The position numbers and the translations under genes were made by a program. 64,000 nucleotides of DNA from Fragum whitleyi (Eukaryota > Mollusca > Bivalvia > Cardiida > Cardiidae), in the NCBI GenBank assembly GCA_948146395.1, contig OX411558.1, positions 50,393,122-50,457,121 on the forward strand, in the 5' to 3' direction. Numbering within the stretch: the first letter of the stretch is position 1; each line of letters begins with the position of its first letter. The notes beneath the pieces were generated by a model. That model saw nothing but the letters and a program-made list of their open reading frames with translations, made no database searches and had not been told where the DNA came from. Below, piece after piece: positions 25,601-40,600 of the stretch.

Positions 25601-28600
25601 AACTGCCTAACATAAAGGCAGTTACAACTGTTTTATGTTGAGCCTTATGTTTTTGTTGAGACGGTGAAAAGATGGCAAAAATAAGCGTAATTTCACACAA
25701 AATATTAACATGGAAATGGTACATAAAACCTCTGTTTAATTCGAGTGACCTTGATTTTGTGGGTATTTGCCTATATAAGAGGCATCAAGATTTTGTAAAA
25801 ATCACTTTAAAAAATGGTCGATTTCAAACTCCAAAAAGAGGGATAGGGGTTTTATAAGAGCATGGAGCTCTATTAGAATTTTGACTGGATTATAGTTTTC
25901 GAAAAAATAACCAAAAGTTTACTGTTTCGGTACAAAGGCTATCTTTTACAGTAAAAATCACATTCCAAAAACTGGAGCCATCTTGTTCAACAAATTTGTC
26001 ATAAACTCTTTACACAGAGACAAGATAGAGAGAAGTGACTTTGATGGTAGATATAGAGAGGTTGTCGTCCAATCTACAGTTCATCCATTCTCATTAGCCG
26101 TTCAAGGAGACTTTGTATACTGGACAGATTGGAACTTATGTAAGTTGATATCATTTATAGAAGTTAATCAGTATTCTTTCAAAAATCATTTGATTTATTT
26201 ACGCCCCCTGCGAAGAAGAGGGGTGTATATTGCTTTGCACTTTTCAGTCGGTCGATCCATCCGTCCGTAGACCATTTTTTGTCCAGAGCATATATCAAAA
26301 AGTTTGCAAGAATCATGAAACTTCACAGGCAGATAGATCTCACTGAGGAGAAGTGCATTGCACAAGAACCATAACTTTACTTGTCATATTCTTTTATCAA
26401 GTTAATTGCCTTTTTGTTTATTGACAAAGAATATGCCATAGACTTGCTCTTGTTGGGAAAAAGGTTAAGACACCGTGCATTTTAAGCCAATAAATCTTAG
26501 GAACAAGAATATTTGTTTTTCTTTTTAGTGACAGTTTGTGAGCAGAGATAAGCCATAAAAACCCAGTGCTCTGGTTTGATCCTTAAACCAGGATTTTGAT
26601 CCCCCAAAATCTGAAAATACCTTTATTTGACCCTTAGAAATTTCTCCCAAATTTTGACCTCCTTGACAGAAATGTCTAAGGCTCAAAACTATGTTTGTCC
26701 TTCAAATTTTCAATGATTGATCTTATATCCTTTCAAAAGTTTTACAGTTCAATTGCTTACTTCATATCTATACAAGAAAATGAGAATTGACTCTCTTAAC
26801 TGCTGAATTAAACTCATGATTTGATCTTTTTGTTGTTTTGACCCCTCTCAAATCAGTTTTGACCCCCAGAATTTCATGGTTGAGGAGTCAATGGACTCTT
26901 TAATTTCAAACACTAGCACAAGCCCTAAAAAGTTTAAATTACTTCCAATGCTTTTATAGAGGATATTGAATAAGTGGTTGAGGAATACCAAATTTATGAA
27001 AATTCAACATCTATAAATGGATAAAAAACGAGACTTTGCCAAGTATTTTACTAGATAGCACTTTGAATTTTATATTGAATGTATTTTAGATGGGGTATTT
27101 AGAGCAGAGAAGCATACAGGATCTAACCTGACTGTGGTCACCTCAGGGCTAACAAACAGACCTATGGGTATTGTGGTCTATCAAAACAGAACAGGACTAT
27201 GTAGGTAGTTTTATTGTTATCTTGAATGCTATTGGATTGATTTTCGAGAAATTAAATTAGATTATCATTTGATTATCTCATCACCAAACCAGTGAAATTA
27301 CCAATTTAACATTGTTAAAGCAGAGCCCAGTAAACAAATGGAAAAATGACATTGTCTAGGAATCACATGCAAAATTATGCATTAAATTGGAAATAAAGAG
27401 TATTCTCCATATGATTGGTTTTGGGTACTGATTATGAGTTCATAAACCTTTCTTTACTTTGTGTCTTACAAATAGTTATGTGGTTACTAAGAATAGGACT
27501 TGACAGTTACTTTTGAACCAGTGTTTTGCACGATTTCAAAATCAGCTTGACATCATTTAAAAAATGATTTTGTATCTCTCAGTTTACGATGTGACAATCT
27601 GAATCCATTGGAATAGCTAGGTCAAGTTAAGGTAATGGACCCGTAATAGATCAGCAACTTTTCAGCAGTAATGAACTTAAGCAATTTTAACAAAGGTTTC
27701 CTAATGATTTTCATTAGGAAACCTCGGTTAACATTGTTAAAGATTATGTGGTCCGAAATATTGCGGAACTATTTCGGTTCCACTACCTTAATGACAGAAT
27801 GAATTAGTCATAGAAACACCTTGTTCAATTCAAATATGTCACAGCATGTGAGGAGGAATTTTGAAATCGGACAGATTGAAAAATTGTGCATTACGTAGTT
27901 TCAACCTGAAGGTGGTTTTGAGAGTGCTTGTGTCTTACTAAAAGATCTCAAAGGCCTGGACTAAAAAAAGCGGTTTCTCCCTTTTCCAAAATATGTTCTA
28001 CAATATCAAAGGATTTATTTTCAAATCGCTCTCATAATTCGATGGCTTAGTGTGAAATAGTTTTATCTGCCTATAAACATATAGGCAGTTACAACTGTTT
28101 AACACTGAGCAATCAATATATCAATTTTGTTGATTCCTCCAATTCGGACTGGTCTATAATTAAAGTGCAGCAAAATATTTAATGTTTTGAATTCTTTCAG
28201 GTACAAACAGGCCATGCAGTTTATATAATGGTGGATGTTCTGATATCTGCGATATAAGTAATGAGGGTGAACGTGTATGTCGATGTTCCAACTCCTCGAT
28301 GGTTCTAGATCGTAAAGGAAAGTCCTGCATACCAGCCAACCATTCATGTATTGATAACGACTTCGTTTGTGGGGATGGTCAATGTTTAAGGTAGATCTTC
28401 TACCAATATTTATTCTGTTTATAGTTTTATGTGTCTGTTGAAAAATGAAACAATCCATTGCATCCAGGGGTCTGTTTTACTAAACATCTTACGATCATTT
28501 TTTGCGTAAGTCGAAAATTACAGTTGCTTCTACAGTAGTACCTAAAGATGGAATTCTGCCATACATTATCTCATTAGAATTGTCTCCTTCACACGATTCT

Positions 28601-31600
28601 AATGAGATATTGCAAGACAGAATCTAGCAATTACTTTAAACACCAGGTACGATTTGTGATTTTGACTAATGATCAATTTTGTCGTAAGAAGTTTAGTAAA
28701 AGGGGCCCAAGGAGTCTGGTTTCCAAGCAGGCAGCATCCACCTTTTTAGTCCAGATTAACTTGTTACTTGGCAGTTCTGTTCATATCGTGATTACACAGT
28801 CAAGAGGGCAACTAGCTAAATTTTTTAGTTATTTCTGTTTGTTGTTTTTCATACCCTGAGATCCAGCAGTGTATCAGGCGTATCTTGTGACAATTTGCCA
28901 CCTTGTTTGTGTATCGTAAGGGTTAAAGGTTTTTCTGTAGGTGATTTATAAATAAAAGAGAGGATACATGTGCGATTACAGATGTCTATATAATTTTACA
29001 GAAGTCAACCCCAAAATTGGTCAGAGTCATTGTTTTTAGCTCGACTATTCAAAGAATAGGGGGGCTATTACGATCACCCAGGCGTTGGCGTAGGCGTCAG
29101 CGTAATGATTTGGTTAAGTTTTTACATGCAAGTGTTTAAAATCTCTGTTTCTTCTTATGCTATTGCTTGGAAACTTTGCACATGCTTCTCTTACCATAAT
29201 TTCAGCATCTAGACAAAGATTCTTCTCTCTTGACTTTCATTTAATGGAATTTTCCAATGTGGATATAGATTTGCTGTTACTATCCAGCACATAGAGTAGT
29301 CGAGCTTTGCTGTCCTTCGACAGCTTTTATTATGAAATCTCGGTCCAGTTCGATATAGGTCAAGTTGGGTCAAAAATGAGGTCAAGGGGTAAAATCTTAG
29401 AAAAACGGTGTATACACTCTAGAGGTCATACTTTTTGATCAATGAAAATGAAAATTGCTCAGAATACTTATCTTGAGGAAATCTGAGTCAAGTTTGAAAT
29501 TGGGGTCAAGTGGGGTCTAAATTGAGGTTGAAGGGTCAGATATAAAACAGTTAACTCAGGTGAGGGATTTAGAGCCTCAATAGCCCTCTTGTATGTGAGT
29601 ATTGTTGAAATAGTTTATGAAATAGTTTCAATTTCGCGTTGATGTGTCCATGAATAAAGTTTGTTTGGGAAGAGTTATATACAAAAGGTAAAATCCGAGG
29701 GTAGCTTGAGGATTTTGCTTTTAGTATAACTTTTTCCCCATCAGACTTTATTCATGGACACATCCATGCGAAAATTATATGATATCATTTATGACACAAT
29801 CACAATTCTGAAATTAGTTAGTTTACCCTCTTCTGGGTGTAAGATAGTATAAAAACATTTTTATGGATGTGAAATTGATAGAACAATATTTATATCGACA
29901 TTTGGAGAATTTCACAGAAAACGAAGTGAGTCATTTAGCACATGGGTTATATGACGTCAATAGAATCAACATTTCTGCAATAGATAACATTTAGTAAAAA
30001 ATGGGTATAGCTGTCTGTGTACATAGTTAAAACACATGATATATGAAATTTATTGTGAATAAAGTTCTATGTAATTTCTTCTTATTTCATGTGTGTGTTT
30101 TACGCCATTGTGTTATAATCTAGAATTCAATCAAGAAAGAAGCAGTGTAATGTATAATCTCATAACCCGAAATTGCCTAGCAGAAATAAATGACATATTG
30201 AATTCTGAAATGGGCAATGTCAGGCTGATATCACAATTGGGCTTAATGTGGTTTTTACATTTACCTATTTAATGTTGATTATTTTCAGACGTAGATGGGT
30301 CTGTGATTTGACTGTAGATTGTGATGATGAAAGTGATGAAAATAAAAACATGTGTTGTGAGTACAATAGGATAGGACTTGACTGTAAATCTTGTAAAACT
30401 TCTAATTCTCAACTCAAAATTTTCTCATATTAGATTTAAGCAGTAATATTGTTTTAATACTTATATAAATGTCAGGACATGAAATATAATCTATTAATAT
30501 CAAAGTTGTTGAAAATGACAACCTATTTATTTTATATTATTTTATTTTTTTCATGTCCGTTATTTATTTGAATTCTAAATTTGAGAAAATTCTCAGTAGT
30601 GAATGAAAAAAAAAAATATATAACCTTGGGTCTGTTTTTTTTAATGAGAGTAAAACAGCTTATTGTACACTAGAAATAAATAATATGACTCAATTTTCGT
30701 ATTAAATTGAACTTAAGGTAGTGGACCCTTAAAGTTCAGCAACTTTTCCAAACTCATGACCTTTCACAGTGTTAATAGAGGTTTCTAAATGAAATCTTCA
30801 GGAAACCTTGGTTAATACTTTCAAAGCTTATGACATCTGAAACGCTGAAGAACTATTAGAGGTCCACTACTTTAAGAACTAAATATTACTATTTAGATAG
30901 AGCGTGAACTTGCTAATAGCTCTGTTAAGCTAAAAGAGGAGAAAATAACCAGTCGGAAAGATTACTTGATATACTGATATTCTCAGCTTGAGTACTTATT
31001 ATTATTTTAGTCTTGTGTTTGCCATTTAAAACCCTTTAAAATGTTAAAGAGCCTTATATAAGTCATAGATACTTATAAAAGAGCCTTATATCAGCCATGA
31101 ATATGTCTAAGTTCTTGAAAGAAACATTGAAAGTTATTCTAAAATTTTAAAGTTAATACACATACATTCATCGCAAGTACTGGTGAGTTTTACTGGAAAC
31201 AGAATTATGGAGAATTAATCTGAGTTGTTAGAAATTGTTTTTCTAATTGATGTAAAAATTAAGTTTAAACCCAATACATCATATCTAGCATTTGGATGAT
31301 ATTAATTTTTTATAATCTTTTGCAATAATAAGTTTTGATACAACCTATATATGGCATCTGATTTGTGCATACATTCTTAGCAATGTGAGCCTGTTATTTC
31401 AAAGTTTTGAACCTTAAATTATTCTTGTTTAACACTGATGTTTTACTTTTGATTTTTGTTTAACTAACAGGAAATTTATCTTGTATCATAAATTCTGTAT
31501 TTTATTTTACAGATTCTCATACATGTGAAGCGGGATACTATCAATGTTCTAATGGTCGATGTATTCCTCATAAATTCCGCTGCGACCATGACGATGATTG

Positions 31601-34600
31601 CCTTGATAATTCAGATGAACTTGGATGCTGTAAGATTATAAATCATTCAATTCAATAATACATGGTATCTTCATATTAAGTTAACTTGAATGTTTTGATG
31701 GAGTTTAAAACTTAGATTTCTAAATAATAAATGTATTGATATTTGAATAATTGCTGCTTAAATATTGACAGTTTAAAGAAAATGTCTACTCGTGCAAACA
31801 TTAGATGTATATATATTTTAAATTTGCTGCTTCTATATCGACAGTTTACCTAATATGTGGACTTGGACAGTTTCCCCTTGCAAACTTAAAATGTATAGCT
31901 ATTTGAAAATTGCTGTTTCATTATTGACAGTTTACCCAATATGTGGACTTGGACAGTTTCCTTGTGCAAGCTTAACCCTAGTCATGCTGAACCCGGAATA
32001 TTCCTACTTTGGCAGGAGCTATGGACAAACATCAGCCTGCACATATGTGCAGTCTGATGTTAGTCTTCACCACCTGTTTCTCACTTTCAATCCAGAATTG
32101 TCAATAGATTTAGTTTTCAAATAAAAATTGACCTACAGTGGGTACTTTCAGTGCTTTTTGCCCTTGATTTTGATGAAAATTTTCAGCCAAAATTTATTAA
32201 GCATGATAAGGGTTAAGATGTATAGCTATTTGAAAATTGCTGTTTCATTATTGACAGTTTACCCAATATGTGGACTAGGACAGTTTACCTGTGCCAACTT
32301 CAGGTGTATAGATATTATGCTAAAGTGTAATGGTATAGATAACTGCAGGGATGGAAGAAAGTCCGATGAACTCAATTGTCGTAAGTTACCTCATTAGAAT
32401 TTAGGGTTTTGGTTAACGCAACATTTGATTCATAAAGAATATTTGAAAATGAAAAAGGATTAAACGAGAGATTACAAGAGTATTTATTCAAATTTATTAA
32501 TAGTTTGAAGAAAAAAAAATCTGCAAAATGACATGAAAATCACTTGAAAGATTTCTTCTTTCTCTTTTAGAACAAATATATTGATCATTATACATCATTG
32601 CCCATAAGGGGTCAATAATATCATTGTCATGGGGCAGATTGAAGGAAAAATTAATATCTAAAATATATTGAAGATTGGTCAATACTTTCATTATTTTTTT
32701 GTCTATGATGTTGATTATGTTTTTGGCCTCTTAACACTTTCCTGTTTTACAAAATTTTGTACCTGTCCAAATTCAAAGGTTTTACAGACAAAAAATTAAA
32801 AGTGGATTTAAATTGAAAAATAACAAATTCAGTAGGATAGAAAATAGTGTGGAAAAAGAAGAAAGTGCTTGTCAGAAGCAATTTCTTCTTTATCACAATG
32901 TTTTCTCAATCATAAAATCACAGGCACGTACAAAGCAGGGATTAAACAGCAAAGGGTTAACGCAACATTTGATTCATAAAGAATATTTGAAAATGAATTA
33001 GAATTAAACGAGAGATTACAAGAGTATTGATTCAAATTTATTTATAGTTTGAAGAAAAAAAATCTTCAAAATGACATGAAAATGACTTGAAAGATTTCTT
33101 CTTTCTCTTTTAGAACAAATATATTGATCATTATACATCATTGCCCATAAGGGGTCAATAATATCATTGTCATGGGGCAGATTGAAGGAAAAATTAATAT
33201 CTGAAAAATATTGAAGATTGGTCAATACTTTCATTATTTTTTGTCAATGATGTTGATGGCCTCTAAAGCAATCAAGATACAGTTAGTTACATAGTGAAAT
33301 TGACATTCATCTTGATCAAAACCATTCTAAACTACTCACTCAGCGCTTCATTCATTCATTCCAAACACTCATTTAAACCAATCAAAACTGCTCCAAAATC
33401 ACCAAGAAAGATAAGATCAGCATCTACACTCATAATAAACATAGCTAGAGAAAAAAAGCATGATTTCTCTGACATTATTGAAAGCATCTGAAAAGTTCTT
33501 GAAGGAATAGGATGCTATTTATAGAACAATTGGTCCTTGAAGTAAAAGAAAGCTATTTATAGAACTTATATGCATATTTTATGATAGAGAGGTAATACAT
33601 ATTAGCAAATTTTATTCATCCTAAACAAAATTAGTGAAATTGGATTACCTCCCTTTAATTTCACTCAAAACTCGCTCATCACACTCATTCAGTCATTCCA
33701 AAATCATTCCAAAATCATTCATCTTGTCAATTTCACAATGCTCTAACCGTAGAGGTATGACTTATAGATTATTCTCTCTTCATGCCCCAGTGAAATGCAA
33801 GAGTGGTTGTTTGAAATGTCCCAACAAAAACATCTTTTTTAAAGGACAATATTTATGACTTCAAACAACATTATTTGTTTATTTACAGCCCCAGTAAAAT
33901 GTGAGAGTGGTTATGTAGAATGTCCAAACACAATCATCTGTTTACCGAGATGATATATTTGTGACTCCAAACAACCTTATGTGTTTATTTAAAGCCCCAG
34001 TAAAATGTGAGAGTGGTTATGTAGAATGTCCAAACACAATCATCTGTTTACCGAGATGATATATTTGTGACTCTAAACAATATTATTTGTTTATTTAAAG
34101 CCCCAGTAAAATGTAAAATGTCCGAACACCAAAATCTGTTAACTGAGTTGATATCTTTGTGACTCTAAACAACATTATTTGTTTATTTTACAGCCCCAGT
34201 AAAATGTGAGAGTGGTTATGTAAAATGTCCGAACGCAAACATCTGTTTACCGAGACGATATCTGTGTGATGGGGATAATGACTGTGGGAATGATGAAGAT
34301 GAAAGTTTGCTTTTCTGTCAAAACTATGCATGTTCACATGGTAAGAATCCTATTTATATAATGACCTACAATGTGGGAGTGAAATATCCCTGTTGAATAT
34401 TTTTGATATTACATGGGTGTTATTACACTACTGGAATAAATATACATGAGCTAAAAACATATAGCTAAGTTGTATTTTCAGCGTGAAAATGACATTTGAT
34501 TTTGTCATTTTGCAAATAGTGTTATATATTTCACAAAATAACTTGAATCAATAATTTCAATATTTTCTCTTTTTATTACAAAAATTTAGGTCTTATTATA

Positions 34601-37600
34601 AATCAAATATCAAACTTGAGGTTCAATGAAATGATACTTATGATATGCTCTCTCAGATTTCTTTATAAAATTCTTGCTTGGCAATGAACTTGGGTACTTG
34701 AGGCTTTTACGTCAACAAAAAAGGGGCCAAAAGGGAGAAATAAAAAATGCTTATTGCTAAATCTAGGCATAGGATATGAATGATTTTGTGTAGGACTGTA
34801 TTTAGTCACTAAGAAAGGTTGGTAGATGATTGTCTTTGATTTTGGCATCATAATGAACCATTGACCCTGATAGTAACCTTTGACCTCCTTTCTTAAATAT
34901 TGAATTATTAGGGCTAGGACTGTGTTAAGTCTTTACTAAAGATTTGTAGATGATTGTCTTTGATTCTGGCATCGTGTTGAATATTTGAACCAAATTTTGA
35001 CCTTTGACCTTCTTTCTTAAATGTTCAATCATTAGATATAGAGCTATATTCTGCTTCTTGTAAGTGTTACTCGATAATTGTCGCACTTTTTCTCCCATCC
35101 TGTTGAACATTTGACCCTGGCCATGACTTTTGACCTCCTTTTCTAAATTTAGAATAATAGGGTCAAAGACTATTAAATCAATAGTAAGATTTACAAAAAA
35201 ACTTCACCGAAGTTTCACTGAAAGCAAAATAATGTTTCTTCTGGTTCCCTTGGGACAATTCCTTGAGCCACACCATGCCCTCTTGGGCCTGTATTTCTTT
35301 TTTGTTTCATACCTCCTTAACAAATACTCCCTTCATATCTTAAAATTTTGATTTCAGGAAAAAAATGTAAAGATTTGTCAATAATGAAACTGATTTTTCA
35401 TGGGACTACTTTGTGTGGAATTGTACAAAATAGTTGTGAACGAAAAATGTTTTCATTAAAGAATAAAAGTAATTATTCAGAATGTTCTAATCTTGATGCA
35501 AAAAACTGAAATTGTATTATTCTGGAGACATGGCAATGTGCTTTCCTTTTCGACATAATGCCCTTATATCTGTTTTCAGGAGATTATCGATGTCCGACGG
35601 ACCACAAGTGTATTCCAGAGACGTGGAAATGTGATGGGGATAGAGACTGTGGGAATGGAGAAGATGAAGCAAATAACTGCTGTAAGAATTAGATTTAGTA
35701 CATACTCCCCTTAACTCTTGTCCTTCTGTTCACAATACTTTCCTGCTGTGAAAAAAGCTTTGGCAGACTATAAAGACATTAATCAACCTGCTCAGCCGTC
35801 ATCAGAGCACAGATGGTAGCGCGTCAGACTGTCAATCTAGAGGTCTCGGGTCCAATCCCCAAAAGGCGGCACTCATTGTTTCTGACTATTTGTCTCTCAC
35901 CAATGGGTTGATAATCCTAGACCTATGTGAGATGGAGGCTAGAAAAGAATGTGATGGTTGTACTAGTGAGAGAAATACCTGAAAAATTGTTGAAAGGGGG
36001 GTAAACTCCATTCACTCAATCAATCGACCTGCACAGATCACAGGTAGAGCAAGCCTAATATCGTTATTTCTCATTGAAACCCAATGTTATGGGTACTCAT
36101 TCAAATAGTCTTGGCAAGACAATTCCAATGAGTACCAACAATATAGGATTTTTGCAAGTATAATCGAAATAATTTAATTTTAAATCCCAAAAACGCCATC
36201 TATTTGTAGCTCTGACAGATTTGCAGTCTGATCAAAGTCTATGTTGTCTTCTTTCTACATTAACATTAGATGGTAGCTGCCAAACTTCTGTAAGTGGCCG
36301 TCTCAGGTCAGCCTCTGCAAATTTGTTCTTTAAAGTTACTGTCAAATGCGGCAGCGGGGTGATTTTCTATGAAGCGGTTAACTCCCATATGCGGCCAATT
36401 TTGCCTTGTCCCTTGGGTGGCTGCTATTGACTGTTTTGACTAGTTGGTAGTACATCTGACTGGGAATCTATTGGTCATGGATAAGAACCCCGACAGTGGC
36501 ACTCATCCTCACTCATCCTTTCTGACTTTTTGGAGGTCCCTTAAGTGGTCGCTTAACACAAGTTTTACAGTGTTTGTCTTTCACCCATGGGTTGATAATT
36601 GTAGACCAATGGAGGATAGCAGCTGGAGGCTAGGAAAGGATGTGATCGTAGAACTAGTGTGAGAAATACTAGGAATCCATGATAAGGTACTCCAGCAGTC
36701 GCAGTATGACTGAAAAAAAGTTAAAAGGGACATTAAATCTCATCAAAAATCACATAATAACCTTTGTGTATAACCCTTTCCAATTGTTTGAAATTATAGA
36801 CTGGTTATAGACAAAAATTGAAAATTTGTTGTATTTGAAAAGAAATCATCTTATATGATTAAAAACATTGTTGGAAAAGGCGAAATTGCTTGTAAGCAAT
36901 TTCTTCTTTTTCCACAATTATTTCTATGATATAAATTCAAGGGTATGTGTGATTAAGGGAATGCACAGGAAAGGGTTAGAGAATTGTTGCTTGGAATCAA
37001 AATAAATAATCCATCAAAACCACTTTCTGTAATGCTTCTATAGATTGAATATATATCTTGAAGGTTAAGCACTCAATTATTTCATAAACAGAGTGATAAA
37101 GTTATGAAATTATAAACTCATTGATATGAAAGATTTAGCTCTGTGAGTAAGACTTAGTTGTCACTCTGGAAAGTCCGTGTATGAGCATTAATTTGTCCGT
37201 CTGTCCTAATTTTCCGACCATTAATTCAACTTTTTCAAGTCCAAAAAGTGTTAAAATTCCACTAAATTCAATATCAGAAAAATGAATCTTTTTCTTAAAG
37301 CTGATATTATAGTCAGAGAAGCATGTGCAAAGTTTCCAAGCAATAGATTTAGTTGAAAAAGAAACTTTGATGGATTTTGAAATAACCTGGCACAAGTAGT
37401 CTCCAATGTGAGTAGATGTGTGTTTTAAATGCATCTTTTGGGATAGCTTCAAGGTCATCATAACAGCTCAATGGCAAATAATAATCAGTCAGCTCAATAT
37501 CATTTGTCAAGGGACATCAAGCTAGTTGAAAGTAAAAACTAAATTGTACCTGTATGTCTTACAGCCATGATCAGACCTAGCTGCTCTCCAGAACAATTTC

Positions 37601-40600
37601 AATGCAGTAACGGAAAGTGTATTTCTAATATCTGGGTGTGTGATCATACAGACGATTGTGGGGACAGCAGCGATGAAAAACTAGAACTCAATTGTGGTAA
37701 GTTTGATATTTGTGTTGGAAAGTTTAAACTCAATTGTGGTAAGTTTGAACTCAGTTGTAGTCAGTTGGATATTTATGTTGGTAAGTTTTAAGTCAAATGT
37801 GGTAAGTTTGAACTCAATTGTGGTAAGTTTGAACTCAGTTGTGTTCAGTTTGATATTTATGTTGGTAAGTTTAAACTCTATTGTGGTAAATTCGAACTCT
37901 TTGGTTAATTTGATGATCAAATTTTTACATCAACAGCTAATATCCACAGCTTAAGATACCTGGGGCCTGTTTTACTAAACTACTTACGAAAAAGTTAATC
38001 TTAAGTCAAAATCAGAATTCATATATCTAGTGTTTTCATTCATAGTTAGATTCTGCGTTACAATATCTCATTGGACAATCTAATCTAATGAGATATTACA
38101 CTGCAGAATTCCATATATAGTTAATTTTGTAGAGGCAACTTTAATTTTTGACTTACGCAAAAAAGATCGTAAGATGTGTAGTAAAACAGGTCCCTGGTCA
38201 CCCAATGTGTTGTTGTAAAAGAACAATTTCAATGTTGTAATAGGACATGTCTATCTCATAATACGAGTGTTCTGTTATTCAGTGTAATTTCTAAATGTAA
38301 CCTTTAAGACTTGGGGGTCTCGTAATAAAGGTTTGTAAGAAAATTACTATAGTGACAGGAAAATTAAAGTGAAATGTGTTAATTGGCAGGGTTCAACACT
38401 AAGGGGAGGCTAAGAGACATAGACTCCCTATTTTGTGGGTAAAAGTCTTTAATTTTGAAAGTTAGGTGCCCAATTGACTCCTTTGTCAAAGGATATTTCC
38501 ACAAACAAATGATCTGACAGTCTCAACCCATAAATTATATCAATCAAAATTTAAGATCTGTTTGATACAAACATTTAAACATTTGGTTGTATCTATTAAT
38601 TATTTTGAGAGATGACTGTTACAATTTTGGTGGAACAATTGTGGAAAAGAAGAAAATGCTTGTAACAAGCAATTTCTTCTCTTCCACAATTTTCACTCCC
38701 AAATTTTATGTCGGACTCCTTGATGTCATATATTTGGAGTCTGTTTGGGTCCTTCCTCTCAGAAGTAAGTGCCGAATGGTAAGATAGATATTGGACTGGC
38801 CTGATCTTCAGGACTATTTCTGTGTGATAAAGGGAAGTGTATTTTTAATAAAATAGACTTTCTTTCAACAGGTTCTCAATGCCAATGAGCTTAGGTCAAT
38901 TACTGAGTGAGTGATCAAGGTTTAAAAAAAAAACATGGTGACAAAATGATGAATTTGGGACATTTGAATTTCAAAATCACATTTATAATATAGTATAGTT
39001 TTTATCCCCTGACGTTTCGGCAAAGGGGATATAGCAAGGGTCTTTGCACATCATTCTGTCCTTCTGTCATTCCATCACTAAACTTGTCCGGAGCATATCT
39101 CCTAAAGTATAATAGCTATCAACTTGAAACTTTATGGGTGGATAGATCCCATGGATGAGAAGTGCAGTGCACAAGAACACAACTATTGCTTGCATAATTT
39201 TAGAGTTATTGCCCTTTGACTAGGCTTCAGTTTACTATCAAGCTTTGATGGCAAGGGATGGCCATGTCTCACATGGCTCTTGTAATCTTAGTAAAGAGTC
39301 CTATGAGCTCTAAAGAGGTCTTCCCATCTAGGACCTAAGAAAACCGTAACAGTGAGTTAGTTTACACTCAAGAAAAATTCACTCATTTAATAGGTGATTA
39401 AAATTTATCTTATAACTATACAAATATCTGTGTGATATTATCCTGTATGATATTTTTTATGTTATCACATAGTTTTTTTTAGAACACTGATATAATGTGA
39501 TTATTTTTAGAAACTTGCATTTCAGTTAGAAACATCGACGCAAACAAGACAAATATAGGTTATGAGATAAATATAATACATACTTAATGTATTGTATGAA
39601 AAAAATATCTAACTTGGTTGTGAGAATTAATAATTGTCTCGGCATAGCCTCGCCAATTATCAATTCTCCCAACCTCGTAAGATTTTTTTTTCATACAAAA
39701 CACTCATTATGTATTATATATTTCTCTATTTTTGTCTCTGTATTACAGATACTAGAGTTTGTCCATTCAACACATTAGTGTGTCTATCTAACCATGTGGC
39801 TGGGGGATATCAGTGTGTGGATCTGCAAAAGGTAAAGTTATTTCAGCTTCTGGCAGACTTTTCTAAAAAGGACATTACAGTAAAAAATGTGACCTGCCAC
39901 ATAAAAAAGGACCATCTGGGAAGTGCGTAAAGTGTCGATCCTAGTCAGACTGCGCGGACTGCACAGACTGACTAGGGCCGAAACTTTTCACTGTGTGCTT
40001 ATTTTCTGAATCTGGAATGATCAATCTAACTTCCAGTAATAGAATTTTTGAAATGAAACCTCTGGTTGACCTATGCTGGACCCAATCTCTTTTTCAAATA
40101 ATAATTCCACAGAATTCCCAGATGTTCCCTTTTACATGAAGGGTCACAAATGTATTAAGCAACCACTAAAGGGAAAACACAAAAGTGATTGTTAAGGAGA
40201 ATGATCACATAGTATACAATTTGTTAGCTTAGGTGGATGTGCGTCGTCTGTCGTCCGTCGTCAACATTTGCCTTGAATGCACTCTAGAGGCCACATTTTT
40301 GGCCCGATCAACCTGAAATTTGGTCAGAATGATGGTCTTGATAAAATCTTGGACAAGTTTAAAACTGGGTCAACTGGGGTCAAAAACTAGGTCACGGGGT
40401 CAAATCATAGAAAAACCTTGTATGCACTCTAGAGGCCACATTTTTGGCCGGATCAACCTAAAATTTGGTCAGGATGATTGTCTTGATAAAACTCCGACAA
40501 GTTTGAAATTGGGTCAACTTGGGTCAAAAACTAGGTCACAGGGTGAAATCTGAGATAAACCTTGTATGCACTCTAGAGGCCACTTTTTGTCCCGATCAAC

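Noticed and set aside
37681..37954. Antisense and sense open frames in the E19 minisatellite as proteins
   Set aside because: Frames stay open because the unit is 21 bp. No start context or conserved product is evident.
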